Counted from the first letter of the stretch, positions 17,813 through 29,136 are shown. The stretch: DNA of 64,000 nucleotides from Pseudomonas segetis (GCF_900188155.1 NZ_FZOG01000004.1:310001-374000), one strand, 5' to 3'. Translations and numbers: made by a program. The notes: generated by a model from the sequence alone, not told the origin.

Positions 17813-18583
17813 ATGCCCTGGCTTGATATAGCGATTTTGATTGCCGCAGGATTCGCCGCAGGCGCAATGAATGCCCTGGCCGGGGGCGGTACGTTTTTCT
17901 CGTTCCCCGCGTTACTTGCCACAGGCCTGGCGCCCGTCACCGCCAATGCAACCAACGCCGTTGCGCTCTGGCCAGCGAGCGTTGCGGCAGCCTGGGCTGG
18001 GCGCAAGACACTGCAACCGCTCGGCAGCTACCTGGTTCCCTTGCTATTGGCAGGACTTGGCGGCGGCTTGCTTGGCGGTATCTTGCTACTGCTTGGTGGC
18101 GATGAAATTTTTCGCGGTTTAATCCCTTGGCTCCTGCTCGGCGCCACACTTTTATTTGCCGCCAGCCCACAACTAAGTCGTGCCCTGGCCGCGCGCCGTT
18201 CAGCAAATACACAACCGCCGCACACGACATGGTCATTGGCGGCGCATGCGACGGTTTCGGTGTACGGCGGCTACTTCGGTGCGGGCATGGGCATTTTACA
18301 ACTCGCCGCCTTCTCGATCGAAGGCCATGCCCTGGCACGCAGCAATGCGCTTAAAAACCTGATTTCGGCGGTGATCTACAGCGTCGCAACCGGCACCTTT
18401 ATCATCGCCGGGCGGGTTAGTTGGTACGAGTTGGTCATACTCCTGGGCGGCGCAACCATTGGCGGTTATGCCGGCGGAGCGCTCGGCCAGCGCCTGCCCG
18501 CCAAGTTCCTGCGCCTGCTGGTCATTGCCGTTGGCAGCAGCATGACGCTGTATTATTTCTGGGCGACTTACCTGCGCAGTTGA
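17813..18583 (+). CDS. TauE/SafE-family membrane transporter
   Basis: A 256-residue, very hydrophobic protein with about eight membrane segments. The N-terminal GFAAGAMNALAGGGTFFSFPALLATGLAPVTANATNAVAL is the first half of the internal duplication typical of TauE/SafE (DUF81) proteins; the second half starts around SVYGGYFGAGMGILQLAAFS with ALKNLISAVIY. Characterised members export sulfite, sulfoacetate or other organic anions; the substrate here is unknown. It is divergent from the kdp operon and 88 bases before xseB. It is either a stand-alone gene or co-transcribed with xseB-ispA. Confidence 0.85.
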   Translation: MPWLDIAILIAAGFAAGAMNALAGGGTFFSFPALLATGLAPVTANATNAVALWPASVAAAWAGRKTLQPLGSYLVPLLLAGLGGGLLGGILLLLGGDEIFRGLIPWLLLGATLLFAASPQLSRALAARRSANTQPPHTTWSLAAHATVSVYGGYFGAGMGILQLAAFSIEGHALARSNALKNLISAVIYSVATGTFIIAGRVSWYELVILLGGATIGGYAGGALGQRLPAKFLRLLVIAVGSSMTLYYFWATYLRS

Positions 18584-18671
18584 AAGCGGCCCATGATTTG
18601 CCCGAAAGCCTCGTCTCTGCTAGTGTCGCGAGCGATATTCGTCCGTTGATTTCCCGCCGAGAACACCCGCC

Positions 18672-18914
18672 ATGGCCCGCAAGAAAGCCGCTGTTGATTT
18701 TGAGCAGTCCCTGACAGAGCTGCAAAGCTTGGTCGAACGCCTAGAAAACGGCGAAATGTCGCTCGAAGACTCACTGACCGCCTTCGAACAAGGTATCCGC
18801 CTGACCCGCGATTGCCAGGCCGCGCTGGCGCAAGCCGAACAAAAGGTCAGCCTGCTGCTGGAACGTAATGGCGAGCTGGAGGAAGCGCCTTTCGACGCGG
18901 ATAAACAAGCATGA
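18672..18914 (+). CDS. xseB: Exodeoxyribonuclease VII small subunit
   Basis: An 80-residue helical protein with the XseB pattern [50 protein letters not shown]. XseB forms the stalk of the exonuclease VII complex with XseA, degrading single-stranded DNA from both ends. It overlaps the following ispA start by 4 bases, the usual xseB-ispA arrangement in gamma-proteobacteria. xseA is not in the window. Confidence 0.95.
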   Translation: MARKKAAVDFEQSLTELQSLVERLENGEMSLEDSLTAFEQGIRLTRDCQAALAQAEQKVSLLLERNGELEEAPFDADKQA

Positions 18915-19798
18915 TCGAAGCCTATCAGGCGCAGTGCCAAAACCGTGTAGATGCCGCCCTTGAGCGTCTGTTTGTTGCACCACAGCCAGAATTGCAACGC
19001 CTGTATCAAGCCATGCGCTACAGCGTCACCAATGGCGGCAAGCGCGTACGCCCGCTACTGGCCTACGCAGCGTGCGAAGCCCTGGGCGGCAATGTCGAGC
19101 ATGCCAATGGCGCCGCCTGCGCGGTCGAGCTGATCCATGCCTACTCATTGGTCCATGACGATTTGCCAGCCATGGATGACGATGACCTGCGCCGAGGCAA
19201 GCCGACCACACACAAAGCCTTCGATGAAGCCGCTGCCATTCTGGCTGGCGATGGCCTGCAAACCCTGGCCTTTGAAGTGCTCGGCAACGCTGAGTTGAAC
19301 CCCCACAGTGCCGAGTTGCGCCTGGCGATGATCGCGACCCTCGCCCGTGCCTCCGGCCCGGCGGGCATGGTGGGTGGCCAGGCAATAGACCTGGGCTCGG
19401 TTGGCCAGGCACTTGACCAGGCGGCCCTGGAAAATATGCACAGGCACAAGACCGGCGCCCTGATCGAGGCCAGCGTCGCCCTTGGCGCACTGGCCAGCGG
19501 CAACGCAGACCCGGCCACACTGGCCGCCCTGCAGCGCTATGCCCAGGCGATAGGCCTGGCCTTCCAGGTGCAGGACGACATTCTCGATATCGAGAGCGAT
19601 ACTCACACCCTGGGTAAAACCCAAGGCAAGGACCAGGCTAACGACAAGCCAACCTACCCCGCGATACTGGGTTTGCAGAACGCTAAAGGCTATGCGCTGG
19701 AGTTACGCGACCAGGCCCTTGCGGCACTGGAAGACCTGGGCTCCCCGGCTGAGCCGCTGCGCATGCTAGCTCGCTATATTGTCGAGCGCCGCCACTAA
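18911..19798 (+). CDS. ispA: Farnesyl diphosphate synthase
   Basis: A 295-residue trans-prenyltransferase. It has the first aspartate-rich motif [23 protein letters not shown], the second aspartate-rich motif [13 protein letters not shown], and [19 protein letters not shown] near the N-terminus. It condenses IPP with DMAPP and then GPP to make farnesyl diphosphate, feeding quinones and undecaprenyl phosphate. It overlaps xseB by 4 bases. In the Pseudomonas chromosomes I remember, dxs follows directly; here a carboxylase gene lies in between, 151 bases downstream. Confidence 0.95.
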   Translation: MIEAYQAQCQNRVDAALERLFVAPQPELQRLYQAMRYSVTNGGKRVRPLLAYAACEALGGNVEHANGAACAVELIHAYSLVHDDLPAMDDDDLRRGKPTTHKAFDEAAAILAGDGLQTLAFEVLGNAELNPHSAELRLAMIATLARASGPAGMVGGQAIDLGSVGQALDQAALENMHRHKTGALIEASVALGALASGNADPATLAALQRYAQAIGLAFQVQDDILDIESDTHTLGKTQGKDQANDKPTYPAILGLQNAKGYALELRDQALAALEDLGSPAEPLRMLARYIVERRH

Positions 19799-19949
19799 CT
19801 AGAACGGCGACCTGAGCAACTGGGTTGCCGCCTGCCTCAGGCACAATCACTCAAACAAATACCTTGTCGATCAGCAGGCAAGGCTTTGTTTACCCGCGCC
19901 GCATAGTGCATAAGATGGTCTCCAGAATAAGAATTTTGGAGCCGTTGCC

Positions 19950-22900
19950 ATGTCCTTTTCAGCCTTGCTGATCGCCAACCGCGGTGAAATCGCCATCCGC
20001 ATTGCCCGCGCCGCTGCCGATATGAATCTGCGCAGCGTTGCTATCCATGCAGAAGACGATGCGACCTCCCTGCATGTGCGCACAGCTGATCACGCAGTTG
20101 CCCTCAAGGGCCGTGGGGTTGCCGCCTATCTGGACATCAACCAGCTAATCCGTGTTGCCGTGGAAAACGGCTGCGACGCCATCCACCCGGGCTACGGGTT
20201 TCTTGCGGAAAACCCGGACTTTGCCCGCCAATGTGCCGCCGCAGGTATTTGCTTTATTGGCCCTGGTGCTGAAGTCCTGCAACTTTTTGGCGACAAGGCC
20301 CAGGCCCGGGCACTGGCCGAGCGTTGCGACGTCAAGCTGGTACCGGGTATCAACCAGGCAATAACCCTGCAACAAGCACAGGACTTTATGCACAGCCTCG
20401 GCGACTCATCGGCGGTCATGCTCAAGGCGCTGGCAGGGGGTGGCGGGCGCGGCATGCGGGCGGTATTCAACCCCACCGATTTGCCTGAAGCATTCCAGCG
20501 CTGCCAGAGCGAAGCCCAAGGCGCCTTTGGCAACGGCGCGCTGTACATAGAACAATTGGTGAACAACGCCCGCCATATCGAAATCCAGCTGTTAGGCGAT
20601 GGCAGCGGAGCGGTCAGCCATTTGTGGGAGCGTGACTGCAGCCTGCAACGACGCCAGCAAAAGATCATCGAGATAGCACCAAGCCCGGACCTGTCGCCAG
20701 CCACACGCCAAGGCATGATCGACGCCGCGCTCAAGCTTGCCAGCAGCGTCAATTACCAAGGCATCGGCACCTTCGAGTTCCTGCTCGATAACGATCAACC
20801 CGAGCAGTTCTACTTTATGGAGGCCAACCCCCGGATCCAGGTTGAACACAGCATCACCGAGCAAATCAGCGGCGTTGACCTGGTGCAATGCCAAATCAAG
20901 CTGGCCATGGGTTATTCGCTGGCCGATCTCAACCTGCTGCAACCACCGGTGATCAATGGCTGTGCCGTGCAACTGCGAATCAACCTGGAAACCATCGACA
21001 GCGACGGCAAGACCCAACCGGCCACCGGCACCCTAAGCTCTTACCAACCGCCCAGTGGTCCTGGTTTGCGAGTGGATGGCTACGGCTACCCGGGCTACAG
21101 CATCAACCCGAACTACGACTCCTTGCTGGCCAAGCTGATTGTGCATGCCCCCGATTACCCCAGCGCATTGCGCAAAGCCTATCGTGCGCTCTGTGAGTTC
21201 AATATCGAAGGCGTGAGCAATTCAATCAGCCTGCTGCAAAGCTTGCTGCAGCTTCCAGAGGTTGCACGCAATGAGGTCAACACCCGCTTTGTCGAAAAAC
21301 AAATGAGCAGGCTACTCGACTGTGCTCATCCGCACCTGTATTTCAATCACGGCGCCAACTCGACAGCCTGTCCGCTCGCCACTCCCGTGCCCGAGGGCTG
21401 CGCAGCCTTGGGCGCACCGAGCAGCGGCGTGGTCGTCAGTCTTGAAGTCAGGCAAGGCGATAGCATCGCAAAGGGCCAGACCATTGCCGTGCTCGAAGCC
21501 ATGAAAATGGAGCTTGAAGTCAGGGCAGAGCAAAGCGGCATTGTCCGCAGTCTCGCGGTAGAAACCGGCAGCATAGTCAATCAAGGGGCGGCCTTGATGT
21601 TTATCGAGCCCGCCCAGGTCACCGAGCAACAGGTGCTCAATGAACAAAGTGCCGATCTTGAGCATATACGTGCGGATCTCGCCGAGGTCCTTGAACGCCA
21701 CGCCCTCACCCTTGATGAAAGACGCCCGCAGGCTGTGGCCAAACGCCGTAAAACCAGGCAGCGCACCACCCGGGAAAACCTTGCGGACCTGCTGGATGAT
21801 GGCAGCTTTAACGAATACGGCGCCCTGGCCATCGCAGCACAACGGCGGCGGCGCTCACTCGACGAGTTGATCGAGCAGAGTCCGGCCGATGGACTGGTTG
21901 CCGGCACCGGCACTGTTAACGCCAGTTTGTTTGGCAATAAAGCCGCGCGCTGCATGGCCATCGCCTACGACTACACGGTATTTGCCGGCACCCAAGGCGT
22001 CATGAATCACAAGAAGACCGACCGCATGCTGCAATTGGCCGAACAATGGCGCTTGCCCCTGGTGTTATTTGCCGAAGGCGGTGGCGGTCGACCCGGCGAT
22101 ACGGATTTCGTCGGTGTCGCCGGGCTGGATTGTCACACCTTTGTCGGCATGGCCAGGCTTTCTGGCCTGGTACCGCTGGTCGGCGTGGTGTCTGGACGTT
22201 GCTTTGCGGGCAATGCTGCGCTGCTGGGCTGCTGCGATGTGATTATCGCCACGCACAACGCCAGCATCGGCATGGCAGGCCCGGCCATGATCGAAGGTGG
22301 CGGGCTGGGCAGTTTTAGCGCCGAACAAGTCGGCCCCTCAAGCGTCCAAAGCCCGAACGGGGTGATTGACCTGCTGGTCGAGGATGAAGCCGAGGCCGTG
22401 CGCGTCGCCAAGCAATACCTGGGTTACTTTCAAGGCGCGCTGAGCACCTGGCAATGCGCGGATCAGCGCCTGCTGCGCCATCTGATTCCCGAAAACCGCT
22501 TGCGCGTGTATGACATCCGCCAAGTGATCGAAACCCTGGCGGATCAAGACTCGGTTCTGGAACTGCGTCGCGAGTTTGCGCCAGGCATGATCACCGCCTT
22601 TATTCGTATCGAGGGTCAGGCCTTTGGCTTGCTCGCCAATAACCCCGCGCATCTCGGCGGCGCCATTGACGCAGTCGGTGGCGACAAGGCCGCGCGCTTT
22701 ATGCGGCTGTGCAATGCATTTGGTATTCCACTGGTATCACTGTGTGATACCCCCGGATTCATGGTCGGCCCGCAAGCAGAGCAACAAGCCACTGTGCGCC
22801 ATGTATCGCGCATCTTTGTGGCTGCTGCCAGCCTGAGCGTGCCCTTCTTCACCATCGTTCTGCGCAAGGGTTACGGCCTGGGTGCGCAAGCGATGGCCGC

Positions 22901-23222
22901 AGGCAGCTTCCATTCGCCGCTGTTCACCGCCGCCTGGCCCAGCGCTGAATTCGGCGCCATGGGCCTTGAAGGGGCCGTTCGCCTGGGTTTTGCCAAAGAG
23001 TTGGCAGCCGCCGAGTCCGATCAAGCACGCCAGCAACTGTTCGACAAGCTGGTAGCCAAGGCCTATGCCAATGGCAAGGCAATCAATATGGCCAGCTTCC
23101 TTGAAATCGACGCAGTGATTGACCCTGAACAGACGCGTGGATGGCTGACCCGAGGTCTCAACTCGACACCGCCCACTGTCGCCGAGCAACCCCACAAACG
23201 CGGTTTTATCGACACCTGGTAG
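19950..23222 (+). CDS. Single-chain biotin-dependent acyl-CoA carboxylase (BC-BCCP-CT)
   Basis: A 1090-residue protein containing all parts of a biotin-dependent carboxylase. Residues about 1-450 are biotin carboxylase: [27 protein letters not shown]-grasp [32 protein letters not shown] and FEFLL...[17 protein letters not shown] biotinyl domain (about 490-560) carries the biotinylation lysine K519 in LEAMKMELE. From about 600 to the end is a carboxyltransferase with both N and C halves, including [23 protein letters not shown], and [10 protein letters not shown]...[19 protein letters not shown]. This resembles the single-polypeptide long-chain acyl-CoA carboxylase type. GGAG precedes the ATG. 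The acyl-CoA substrate is unknown. Its place between ispA and dxs is unusual. Confidence 0.9.
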   Translation: MSFSALLIANRGEIAIRIARAAADMNLRSVAIHAEDDATSLHVRTADHAVALKGRGVAAYLDINQLIRVAVENGCDAIHPGYGFLAENPDFARQCAAAGICFIGPGAEVLQLFGDKAQARALAERCDVKLVPGINQAITLQQAQDFMHSLGDSSAVMLKALAGGGGRGMRAVFNPTDLPEAFQRCQSEAQGAFGNGALYIEQLVNNARHIEIQLLGDGSGAVSHLWERDCSLQRRQQKIIEIAPSPDLSPATRQGMIDAALKLASSVNYQGIGTFEFLLDNDQPEQFYFMEANPRIQVEHSITEQISGVDLVQCQIKLAMGYSLADLNLLQPPVINGCAVQLRINLETIDSDGKTQPATGTLSSYQPPSGPGLRVDGYGYPGYSINPNYDSLLAKLIVHAPDYPSALRKAYRALCEFNIEGVSNSISLLQSLLQLPEVARNEVNTRFVEKQMSRLLDCAHPHLYFNHGANSTACPLATPVPEGCAALGAPSSGVVVSLEVRQGDSIAKGQTIAVLEAMKMELEVRAEQSGIVRSLAVETGSIVNQGAALMFIEPAQVTEQQVLNEQSADLEHIRADLAEVLERHALTLDERRPQAVAKRRKTRQRTTRENLADLLDDGSFNEYGALAIAAQRRRRSLDELIEQSPADGLVAGTGTVNASLFGNKAARCMAIAYDYTVFAGTQGVMNHKKTDRMLQLAEQWRLPLVLFAEGGGGRPGDTDFVGVAGLDCHTFVGMARLSGLVPLVGVVSGRCFAGNAALLGCCDVIIATHNASIGMAGPAMIEGGGLGSFSAEQVGPSSVQSPNGVIDLLVEDEAEAVRVAKQYLGYFQGALSTWQCADQRLLRHLIPENRLRVYDIRQVIETLADQDSVLELRREFAPGMITAFIRIEGQAFGLLANNPAHLGGAIDAVGGDKAARFMRLCNAFGIPLVSLCDTPGFMVGPQAEQQATVRHVSRIFVAAASLSVPFFTIVLRKGYGLGAQAMAAGSFHSPLFTAAWPSAEFGAMGLEGAVRLGFAKELAAAESDQARQQLFDKLVAKAYANGKAINMASFLEIDAVIDPEQTRGWLTRGLNSTPPTVAEQPHKRGFIDTW

Positions 23223-23326
23223 CTCCCGGCCATGACAAGCGGATGCTCAATGGCCACTTCTTATTTGGGTACTGCGCGGGGCTTCGGGTAAACTGGCGCA
23301 TCTTTGTATTTATAACGATTCGCCTG

Positions 23327-25225
23327 ATGCCGACGACTTTCCACGAGATTCCACGCGAACGACCGCTGACGCCCTTGCTTGACCGCGCGAATACGCCGAC
23401 CGAGTTGCGCCGCCTGGGCGAAGCCGAGCTGGAAACCCTGGCCGACGAACTGCGCCAATACTTGCTTTACACCGTTGGCCAGACGGGCGGCCACTTCGGC
23501 GCGGGCCTGGGTGTAGTCGAGCTGACAATTGCCCTGCATTACGTGTTTGACACCCCGGACGACCGCCTGGTCTGGGATGTTGGCCATCAAGCCTACCCGC
23601 ACAAGATCCTGACGGGCCGCCGCGAACGCATGGCCACCCTGCGCCAAAAGAACGGCATTGCCGCATTCCCGCGGCGCAGTGAAAGCGAGTACGACACCTT
23701 TGGCGTGGGTCACTCAAGCACGTCCATCAGCGCTGCGCTGGGCATGGCTGTTGCCGCGAAAATCCAGGGCAGCAGCCGCAAGAGTGTTGCTGTCATTGGT
23801 GATGGCGCGCTGACCGCCGGCATGGCGTTCGAAGCGCTGAACCACGCCTCCGACCTCAAGGCCAACATGCTGGTGGTGCTCAACGACAACGACATGTCGA
23901 TCTCGCGCAATGTGGGCGGGCTGTCGAACTACCTGGCGAAAATTCTTTCCAGCCGCACCTATGCAAGCATGCGCGAGGGCAGCAAGAAGGTCCTCTCGCG
24001 CCTGCCCGGCGCCTGGGAAATCGCCCGCAAGACCGAAGAACACGCCAAAGGCATGCTGGTTCCAGGCACCCTGTTTGAAGAACTTGGCTGGAACTACATA
24101 GGCCCGATCGATGGCCATGACCTGCCGACAATGCTGGCTACGCTGCGTAACATGCGCGACCTTGAAGGCCCGCAGTTCCTGCATGTGATCACCAAAAAAG
24201 GCAAAGGCTTCGCCCCGGCGGAAGCCGATCCCATTGGCTACCACGCCATTACCAAGCTTGAGCCAGTCAATCGCCCAGCCGCACAAGCCAAGAAAGCGTC
24301 CGGCCCCAAATACTCCAGCGTATTCGGCCAGTGGCTATGCGACATGGCAGCGCAGGACCCGCGCCTGCTCGGCATCACCCCGGCAATGAAAGAAGGTTCT
24401 GACCTGGTCGCCTTCAGCGAGCAATATCCCGATCGCTATTTCGATACGGCGATTGCCGAGCAGCACGCAGTCACACTTGCAGCGGGCATGGCGTGCGAAG
24501 GCAGCAAACCGGTCGTGGCGATTTACTCGACCTTCTTGCAACGCGCCTACGACCAACTGATCCACGACGTGGCCGTGCAGCACCTGGACGTATTATTCGC
24601 CATCGACCGCGCGGGTTTGGTCGGTGAAGATGGCCCAACCCATGCGGGCAGCTTCGATATCACCTACCTGCGCTGCATTCCCGGCATGCTGGTGATGACC
24701 CCAAGCGATGAAAACGAATTGCGCCGCATGTTGACCACCGGGCACCTGTATAACGGCCCGGCAGCTGTACGCTACCCGCGAGGCACTGGCCCCAACGCAC
24801 CGATTGAGGCCGGTCTTGAGCCGTTTGAAATCGGTAAGGGCGTAATCCGCCGCCAGGGTAGCGGCACAGCCATGCTGGTGTTCGGCGTACAGTTGAGTGA
24901 AGCGCTAAAGGCTGCCGAAGCACTGGATGCGACCGTAGTCGACATGCGCTTCGTAAAACCCATTGATGAAGCATTGATTCGCCAGCTGGCCGCTGAGCAT
25001 GAACTGCTGGTGACCATTGAAGAGAACAGCGTCATGGGCGGTGCTGGAAGTGCCGTCAGCGAGTTCCTGGCGCAGGAAAACCTGCTCAAGCCAGTGCTGC
25101 ACCTTGGCTTGCCCGACCTTTACGTCGAGCACGCCAAGCCGTCACAAATGCTTGCCGAATGCGGCCTCGATGCCGCCGGTATTGAGCAGGCAATTCGTCA
25201 GCGCCTGGCTGTTATCAACAAATAA
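23327..25225 (+). CDS. dxs: 1-deoxy-D-xylulose-5-phosphate synthase
   Basis: The start is the ATG at 23327 ([20 protein letters not shown]), giving 632 residues, the normal Dxs length; the open frame extends upstream into the carboxylase end. Thiamine-diphosphate enzyme features are clear: [70 protein letters not shown] with NDNDMSIS, the catalytic region [18 protein letters not shown], and [10 protein letters not shown]. It condenses pyruvate and glyceraldehyde-3-phosphate, the first step of the MEP isoprenoid pathway that supplies IspA. A possible promoter (TTGGGT, 18 bases, TAAACT) lies in the 104 bases upstream, so it may not depend on the preceding gene. Confidence 0.96.
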   Translation: MPTTFHEIPRERPLTPLLDRANTPTELRRLGEAELETLADELRQYLLYTVGQTGGHFGAGLGVVELTIALHYVFDTPDDRLVWDVGHQAYPHKILTGRRERMATLRQKNGIAAFPRRSESEYDTFGVGHSSTSISAALGMAVAAKIQGSSRKSVAVIGDGALTAGMAFEALNHASDLKANMLVVLNDNDMSISRNVGGLSNYLAKILSSRTYASMREGSKKVLSRLPGAWEIARKTEEHAKGMLVPGTLFEELGWNYIGPIDGHDLPTMLATLRNMRDLEGPQFLHVITKKGKGFAPAEADPIGYHAITKLEPVNRPAAQAKKASGPKYSSVFGQWLCDMAAQDPRLLGITPAMKEGSDLVAFSEQYPDRYFDTAIAEQHAVTLAAGMACEGSKPVVAIYSTFLQRAYDQLIHDVAVQHLDVLFAIDRAGLVGEDGPTHAGSFDITYLRCIPGMLVMTPSDENELRRMLTTGHLYNGPAAVRYPRGTGPNAPIEAGLEPFEIGKGVIRRQGSGTAMLVFGVQLSEALKAAEALDATVVDMRFVKPIDEALIRQLAAEHELLVTIEENSVMGGAGSAVSEFLAQENLLKPVLHLGLPDLYVEHAKPSQMLAECGLDAAGIEQAIRQRLAVINK

Positions 25226-25230
25226 GTAAC

Positions 25231-25256
25231 CCGCTACCGCCAACTCGGTAGCGGTT
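25231..25256 (+). terminator. Hairpin after dxs, probable weak terminator
   Basis: A 9-bp perfect stem CCGCTACCG/CGGTAGCGG starts 6 bases after the dxs stop codon, followed by only two Ts. It separates dxs from the cobalamin riboswitch leader. Confidence 0.5.
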
Positions 25257-25269
25257 GTAATCGTGATTG

Positions 25270-25460
25270 ACCGAGGTCGCTGCCAGCCGCAAGGCTCAGC
25301 GTGAAAAGGGAAGCAGGTGCGTCCATGACAATGCCTGCGCTGCCCCCGCAACGGTAACCGACAGTGCTGCGCTCAGGCGCAACACAGCGTTTTTCGACAA
25401 CCACTGGGTTCGCCCGGGAAGGTGAAAAACGCAGTCGGCAGCCCGGAGACCTGCCTCGTT
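25270..25460 (+). ncRNA. Cobalamin riboswitch upstream of the TonB-dependent receptor
   Basis: The leader contains the conserved cobalamin-riboswitch blocks in order: AAAAGGGAAGCAGGTG, GCTGCCCCCGCAACGGTAA (B12 box-like core), and GGCAGCCCGGAGACCTGCC near the 3' side, with paired arms in between. It precedes a BtuB-like receptor gene by about 110 bases. Binding of adenosylcobalamin should reduce expression of the receptor. The exact ends are approximate. Confidence 0.92.
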
Positions 25461-25568
25461 GCAATTTTTGACTGGTGTTGCGGAGGGCATCACCGTCAAG
25501 TGCAGGCTTCCGTTTGCCAGTACTTGCCCCTGCCCTCCTCAAAAGCATTGCACTTTTGAGGTTGTTAA

Positions 25569-27491
25569 ATGAAGTTTTCCCGTGTTTCCCTGGCTCTTGC
25601 CCTGGCTCCGTGCCTGGCTACCGCAGCCGAACCTGCTGGACCTTACCAAGCGTCTCCGTTGGTCATTACCTCTGGCCGCCAGGCCGAGCCGATCAGCAAG
25701 GCCACGGCTGCAATTACCGTATATGACCGCCAAGACATCGAACGCCTGCAAGCCGGCGACGTTCTGGACCTGCTCGCCCGCACCCCAGGCGTCAGCGTCC
25801 AGCGCAGCGGTGGCCGCGGCTCGCTGAGCGGGATATTTATTCGCGGCACCTCGACGGCGCAAAGCCTGGTGTTGGTCAACGGCCAACGCATCGCTGGCAG
25901 CTCCAGTGGCACGGCCAGCCTTGAACAGCTCAATCTTGATCAAATCGAGCGTATCGAAGTGGTCCGTGGCAGTCGCTCGGCGCTCTATGGCTCAGATGCA
26001 ATTGGTGGCGTTATCCAGATTTTCACCCGCACAGGTGAACAAGGCTTGCACCCACGCCTGAAAGTCGGCTTCGGCACCCACGGTACCTGGCAGCGCAGCC
26101 TTGGCCTGTCTGGAGGCGATGAGCAAACCCGTTTCGACCTGGGAGCATCACTCGATGAAACCGATGGATTTGAGCGCACTAACCTGATTGGCAGTGAAGA
26201 CAGCGCCTACCGCAACAAGGGCCTCAACCTGAGCCTGTCGCATAATTTCAGCGACAGCCTTGAAGCCGGGATCAACCTGCTGCGCCAAACCGGACAAAGC
26301 GAATACGACTACAGTTTGTCGCCCGCCCAAGCCGCCGATACAGACTTTGAAGAGTCAACCGGTAGCGCTTACCTGCAATCGAAACTGAACGAATACTGGA
26401 CTTCGCGCCTGGAACTGGGGCACACCGAGAACCGGCAAAAATCCCACGACCCATACGGTGGTTCGATCTTCAATACCTACCGTGACCAAGCCAGTTGGCT
26501 CAATACAATCGCCTTTGCCGAGCACCAGCAATTGTTGCTCGGCCTGGACTGGTATGAGGATCGCCTAAATAGCTCGACGCCCTTCAACGAGGACTCGCGC
26601 TGGAACAAAGCCGCATTCATCCAGCACCGCTACGACAATGACCAATTCGGCACGGAGTTGGGCCTACGCCATGACGACAACCAGGCCTTTGGCAGCGAGA
26701 ACAGTTGGAACGCTGCCTTCACCTGGCACCTGAACGACGATAATGACTTGATCGCCTCCTACAGTGAGTCGTTCCGAGCGCCCACCTTCAATGACCTGTA
26801 CTACCCGGACGACTGCTTCCCGGGCTTCGGCTGCACGGTCTACAGCAACCCCGATCTAAAACCCGAGACGGCTCGCAGCTATGAACTGCAGTGGCGTTCG
26901 CGCCTGTCGCCGAGCAGCTCACTCGAAGTCTCGGCCTACCGCACCCGCATCGAAGACGCCATAGTCACCAACAATGCGCTGGACGGTAACCAAGCAAACA
27001 GCGTTGATGCCTTCCGCCCCGAAAACATTGACCGAGCGACCATCCACGGCCTGGAAGTCGCCCTCAAGCAACAACTGTTCGGCTGGCGGGCCAGTCTCGG
27101 CTACAGCCTGGTCGATGCCCGCAACAGCAGTGGCAGCGGCAATGACGGCAAGCGTCTGAGCCGTCGTCCGGAAAACACCTTCACCGCCGATCTGGATCGC
27201 AGCTTTGGTCAGTTCAATGTCGGCGCGAGTTGGTTGGTGGCGAGCCATAGCTACAACGACCTGGCCAATACCCAGGAAATACCAGGCTATGGCGTGCTGG
27301 GCCTGCGCGCAGGCTGGAATGCCCCCAACGACCTGCGCTTCGACCTGAAGCTGGACAACCTGCTCGACCACGATTACTACCAGGCAAACGGCACCGCATT
27401 CGACAGCACTACATTCGCCCAGGTGCCCTTCCATTATGAGGAAGCCGGGCGTACCGCACTGGTTTCGATGACCTGGACACCGCAGCTGTAA
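25569..27491 (+). CDS. btuB: TonB-dependent receptor, BtuB-type vitamin B12 transporter
   Basis: A 640-residue outer-membrane receptor. A signal peptide (MKFSRVSLALALAPCLATAAE) is followed by a TonB-box-like PLVITSGR, a plug domain with DVLDLLARTPGVSV, GGRGSLSGIFIRGTST, IERIEVVRGSRSALYGSDAIGGVIQIFTR, and a long beta-barrel ending in the aromatic-rich RTALVSMTWTPQL. The barrel shows SYSESFRAPTFNDLYYPD and LKPETARSYELQWR, typical of BtuB and related receptors. The cobalamin riboswitch in its leader makes corrinoid uptake by far the best assignment. It needs a TonB-ExbBD system; one is encoded at 47-50 kb. A strong terminator follows. Confidence 0.92.
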   Translation: MKFSRVSLALALAPCLATAAEPAGPYQASPLVITSGRQAEPISKATAAITVYDRQDIERLQAGDVLDLLARTPGVSVQRSGGRGSLSGIFIRGTSTAQSLVLVNGQRIAGSSSGTASLEQLNLDQIERIEVVRGSRSALYGSDAIGGVIQIFTRTGEQGLHPRLKVGFGTHGTWQRSLGLSGGDEQTRFDLGASLDETDGFERTNLIGSEDSAYRNKGLNLSLSHNFSDSLEAGINLLRQTGQSEYDYSLSPAQAADTDFEESTGSAYLQSKLNEYWTSRLELGHTENRQKSHDPYGGSIFNTYRDQASWLNTIAFAEHQQLLLGLDWYEDRLNSSTPFNEDSRWNKAAFIQHRYDNDQFGTELGLRHDDNQAFGSENSWNAAFTWHLNDDNDLIASYSESFRAPTFNDLYYPDDCFPGFGCTVYSNPDLKPETARSYELQWRSRLSPSSSLEVSAYRTRIEDAIVTNNALDGNQANSVDAFRPENIDRATIHGLEVALKQQLFGWRASLGYSLVDARNSSGSGNDGKRLSRRPENTFTADLDRSFGQFNVGASWLVASHSYNDLANTQEIPGYGVLGLRAGWNAPNDLRFDLKLDNLLDHDYYQANGTAFDSTTFAQVPFHYEEAGRTALVSMTWTPQL

Positions 27492-27508
27492 CCGAACACC
27501 CGGCCACT

Positions 27509-27537
27509 AAAAAGGACCGCTTGATGCGGTCCTTTTT
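27509..27537. terminator. Bidirectional terminator between btuB and the APC permease gene
   Basis: The stem AAAAGGACCGC/GCGGTCCTTTT with loop TTGAT has a T-run on the plus strand and an A-run on its left side, so it can terminate both convergent genes. Confidence 0.9.
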
Positions 27538-27562
27538 ATTTATGGGGCTTGAGCGCCTGGAC

Positions 27563-28936
27563 TCAATGGCCAATTTCAACGCTTCCGTAAACCTTGCACG
27601 AGTATCCGTAGAGCACGGCACCCAAGACAGCCCATACGCCAACCAACAGCCACTCGACTGGCAGCAACGCCGAAGGTGAGACAGGCGTATAAAGCAGCAC
27701 CAGGCCAAGCGAAAGCAGCAACGCCACATAACCAACCCAAGGACCACGCCCGGCGCGGAATGGACGTTCCATATCAGGCTCATTCCTGCGCAGCACAATG
27801 AACGAAAGTGCCACCATCGCATAGGCAACAACGATGCCCAGGCCACCGGCATCAACCAGCCAGACCAGCGCCTGGCGCCCGAACAAGGGGGCGATGATCG
27901 ACAGCGCACCAATCAGGAGAATCGCATTGACCGGTGTTTTGTAGGTGGGATGCAGCTTGGCCAGGAACGCCGGCAGCATCTTGGCTTCAGCCATCGCATA
28001 GACCGCCCGCGAGCCGCCGATTAGAAACGCGTTCCAACTGGTCAAGATACCCCCCAGGCCAGCAAGGACCAAGAGTTTGCCTGCCCAGCTTCCACCCAGC
28101 ACTGCTGTTGCCGCATCGGCAGTCGCCAGTTTCGAGCCCGCCAGCGCCTGGACATCCAATGCTCGACCCGTGGCGTACATGATCAAGATGTACCAGGCGA
28201 CAGCCATCAAGACGGAAACGATCAGGATAATGCCGATCTTGCGAAATGGCAGGTCGATTTCTTCAGCGGCCTGCGGAATGACGTCAAAGCCAACGAACAA
28301 AAACGGCGTCATGATGATGACTGAAAATACACCGCCCACTCCGCCGATGAACAAGGGCTCGGTGTTGGCGCTTGAACCGTTAAACAGCGAACCGCTGATA
28401 AGCATGATGCCAACCGCCAGAATCAGTACCGTGATCACCGCTTGAAACAGCGCGCTGGATTTCACACCCCGGATATTCAGCCATGTCATGCCAATTGCAC
28501 CGACAATACCCACCAGCGCCCAGGTGAAGTAAACCTCCCAGCCAGCGATTGAGTACATCAAGCCAACCTTGTATCCGGGAATAAGCTCCTCAAGCACAGT
28601 GGGCAAGGCAACCGCCTCAAAGGCGACCACCGAGACATAACCGAGAATGATCGCCCAGGTGCAGAAGAACGAGGCTCCGGCGCCTAATGCCCGGTGAGCG
28701 TAGACGTGCTCGCCGCCGTTTTGCGGCATGGCTGCCGCCAGTTCGGCATAGGCCAGGCCAATCATGATCACCGCAGTGCCGCCGATTGCAAAAGCCAGCA
28801 TAGTGCCGCCTGTGCCTGCGTTACTGATCATGGTCCCGGCAAGTACAACCCAGCCCCAGCCAACCATTGCACCGAACGCCAGCGCGATTACATCCGTTGA
28901 ACCCAATACCCGGGCAAATTTCTTGTTATTGGACAT
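27563..28936 (-). CDS. APC-superfamily amino acid/amine permease
   Basis: A 457-residue, 12-helix transporter. The N-terminus LGSTDVIALAFGAMVGWGWVVLAG is the conserved first APC helix with its substrate-binding glycine stretch; AELAAAMPQNGGEHVYAHRALG and LTSWNAFLIGGSRAVYAMAEAKMLP are further family marks. The substrate could be an amino acid, polyamine or ethanolamine-like amine and cannot be told from sequence. It lies convergent to btuB and downstream of the btuF gene on the same strand, with a 200-base gap, so it probably has its own promoter. A GGAGG-like site precedes the ATG. Confidence 0.85.
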   Translation of the reverse strand: MSNNKKFARVLGSTDVIALAFGAMVGWGWVVLAGTMISNAGTGGTMLAFAIGGTAVIMIGLAYAELAAAMPQNGGEHVYAHRALGAGASFFCTWAIILGYVSVVAFEAVALPTVLEELIPGYKVGLMYSIAGWEVYFTWALVGIVGAIGMTWLNIRGVKSSALFQAVITVLILAVGIMLISGSLFNGSSANTEPLFIGGVGGVFSVIIMTPFLFVGFDVIPQAAEEIDLPFRKIGIILIVSVLMAVAWYILIMYATGRALDVQALAGSKLATADAATAVLGGSWAGKLLVLAGLGGILTSWNAFLIGGSRAVYAMAEAKMLPAFLAKLHPTYKTPVNAILLIGALSIIAPLFGRQALVWLVDAGGLGIVVAYAMVALSFIVLRRNEPDMERPFRAGRGPWVGYVALLLSLGLVLLYTPVSPSALLPVEWLLVGVWAVLGAVLYGYSCKVYGSVEIGH

Positions 28937-29136
28937 GGTTCCTCCTTGAGTCCGAACCTATAGGCAACTCTGGACAGCTGCTGAAGGCTTCATTTGAAAA
29001 TATGAACCCTTAAACTGCCCGTCGGTTCAATGGCCAGATGCTTGCTACAAGATTTCTCGCACGCCCACCCTGAATTTACGGGCACAAGAACCCCCCCAGC
29101 CCCATGGGTTCCGGAAGAAGTGGCTGTGAGTTGGGG

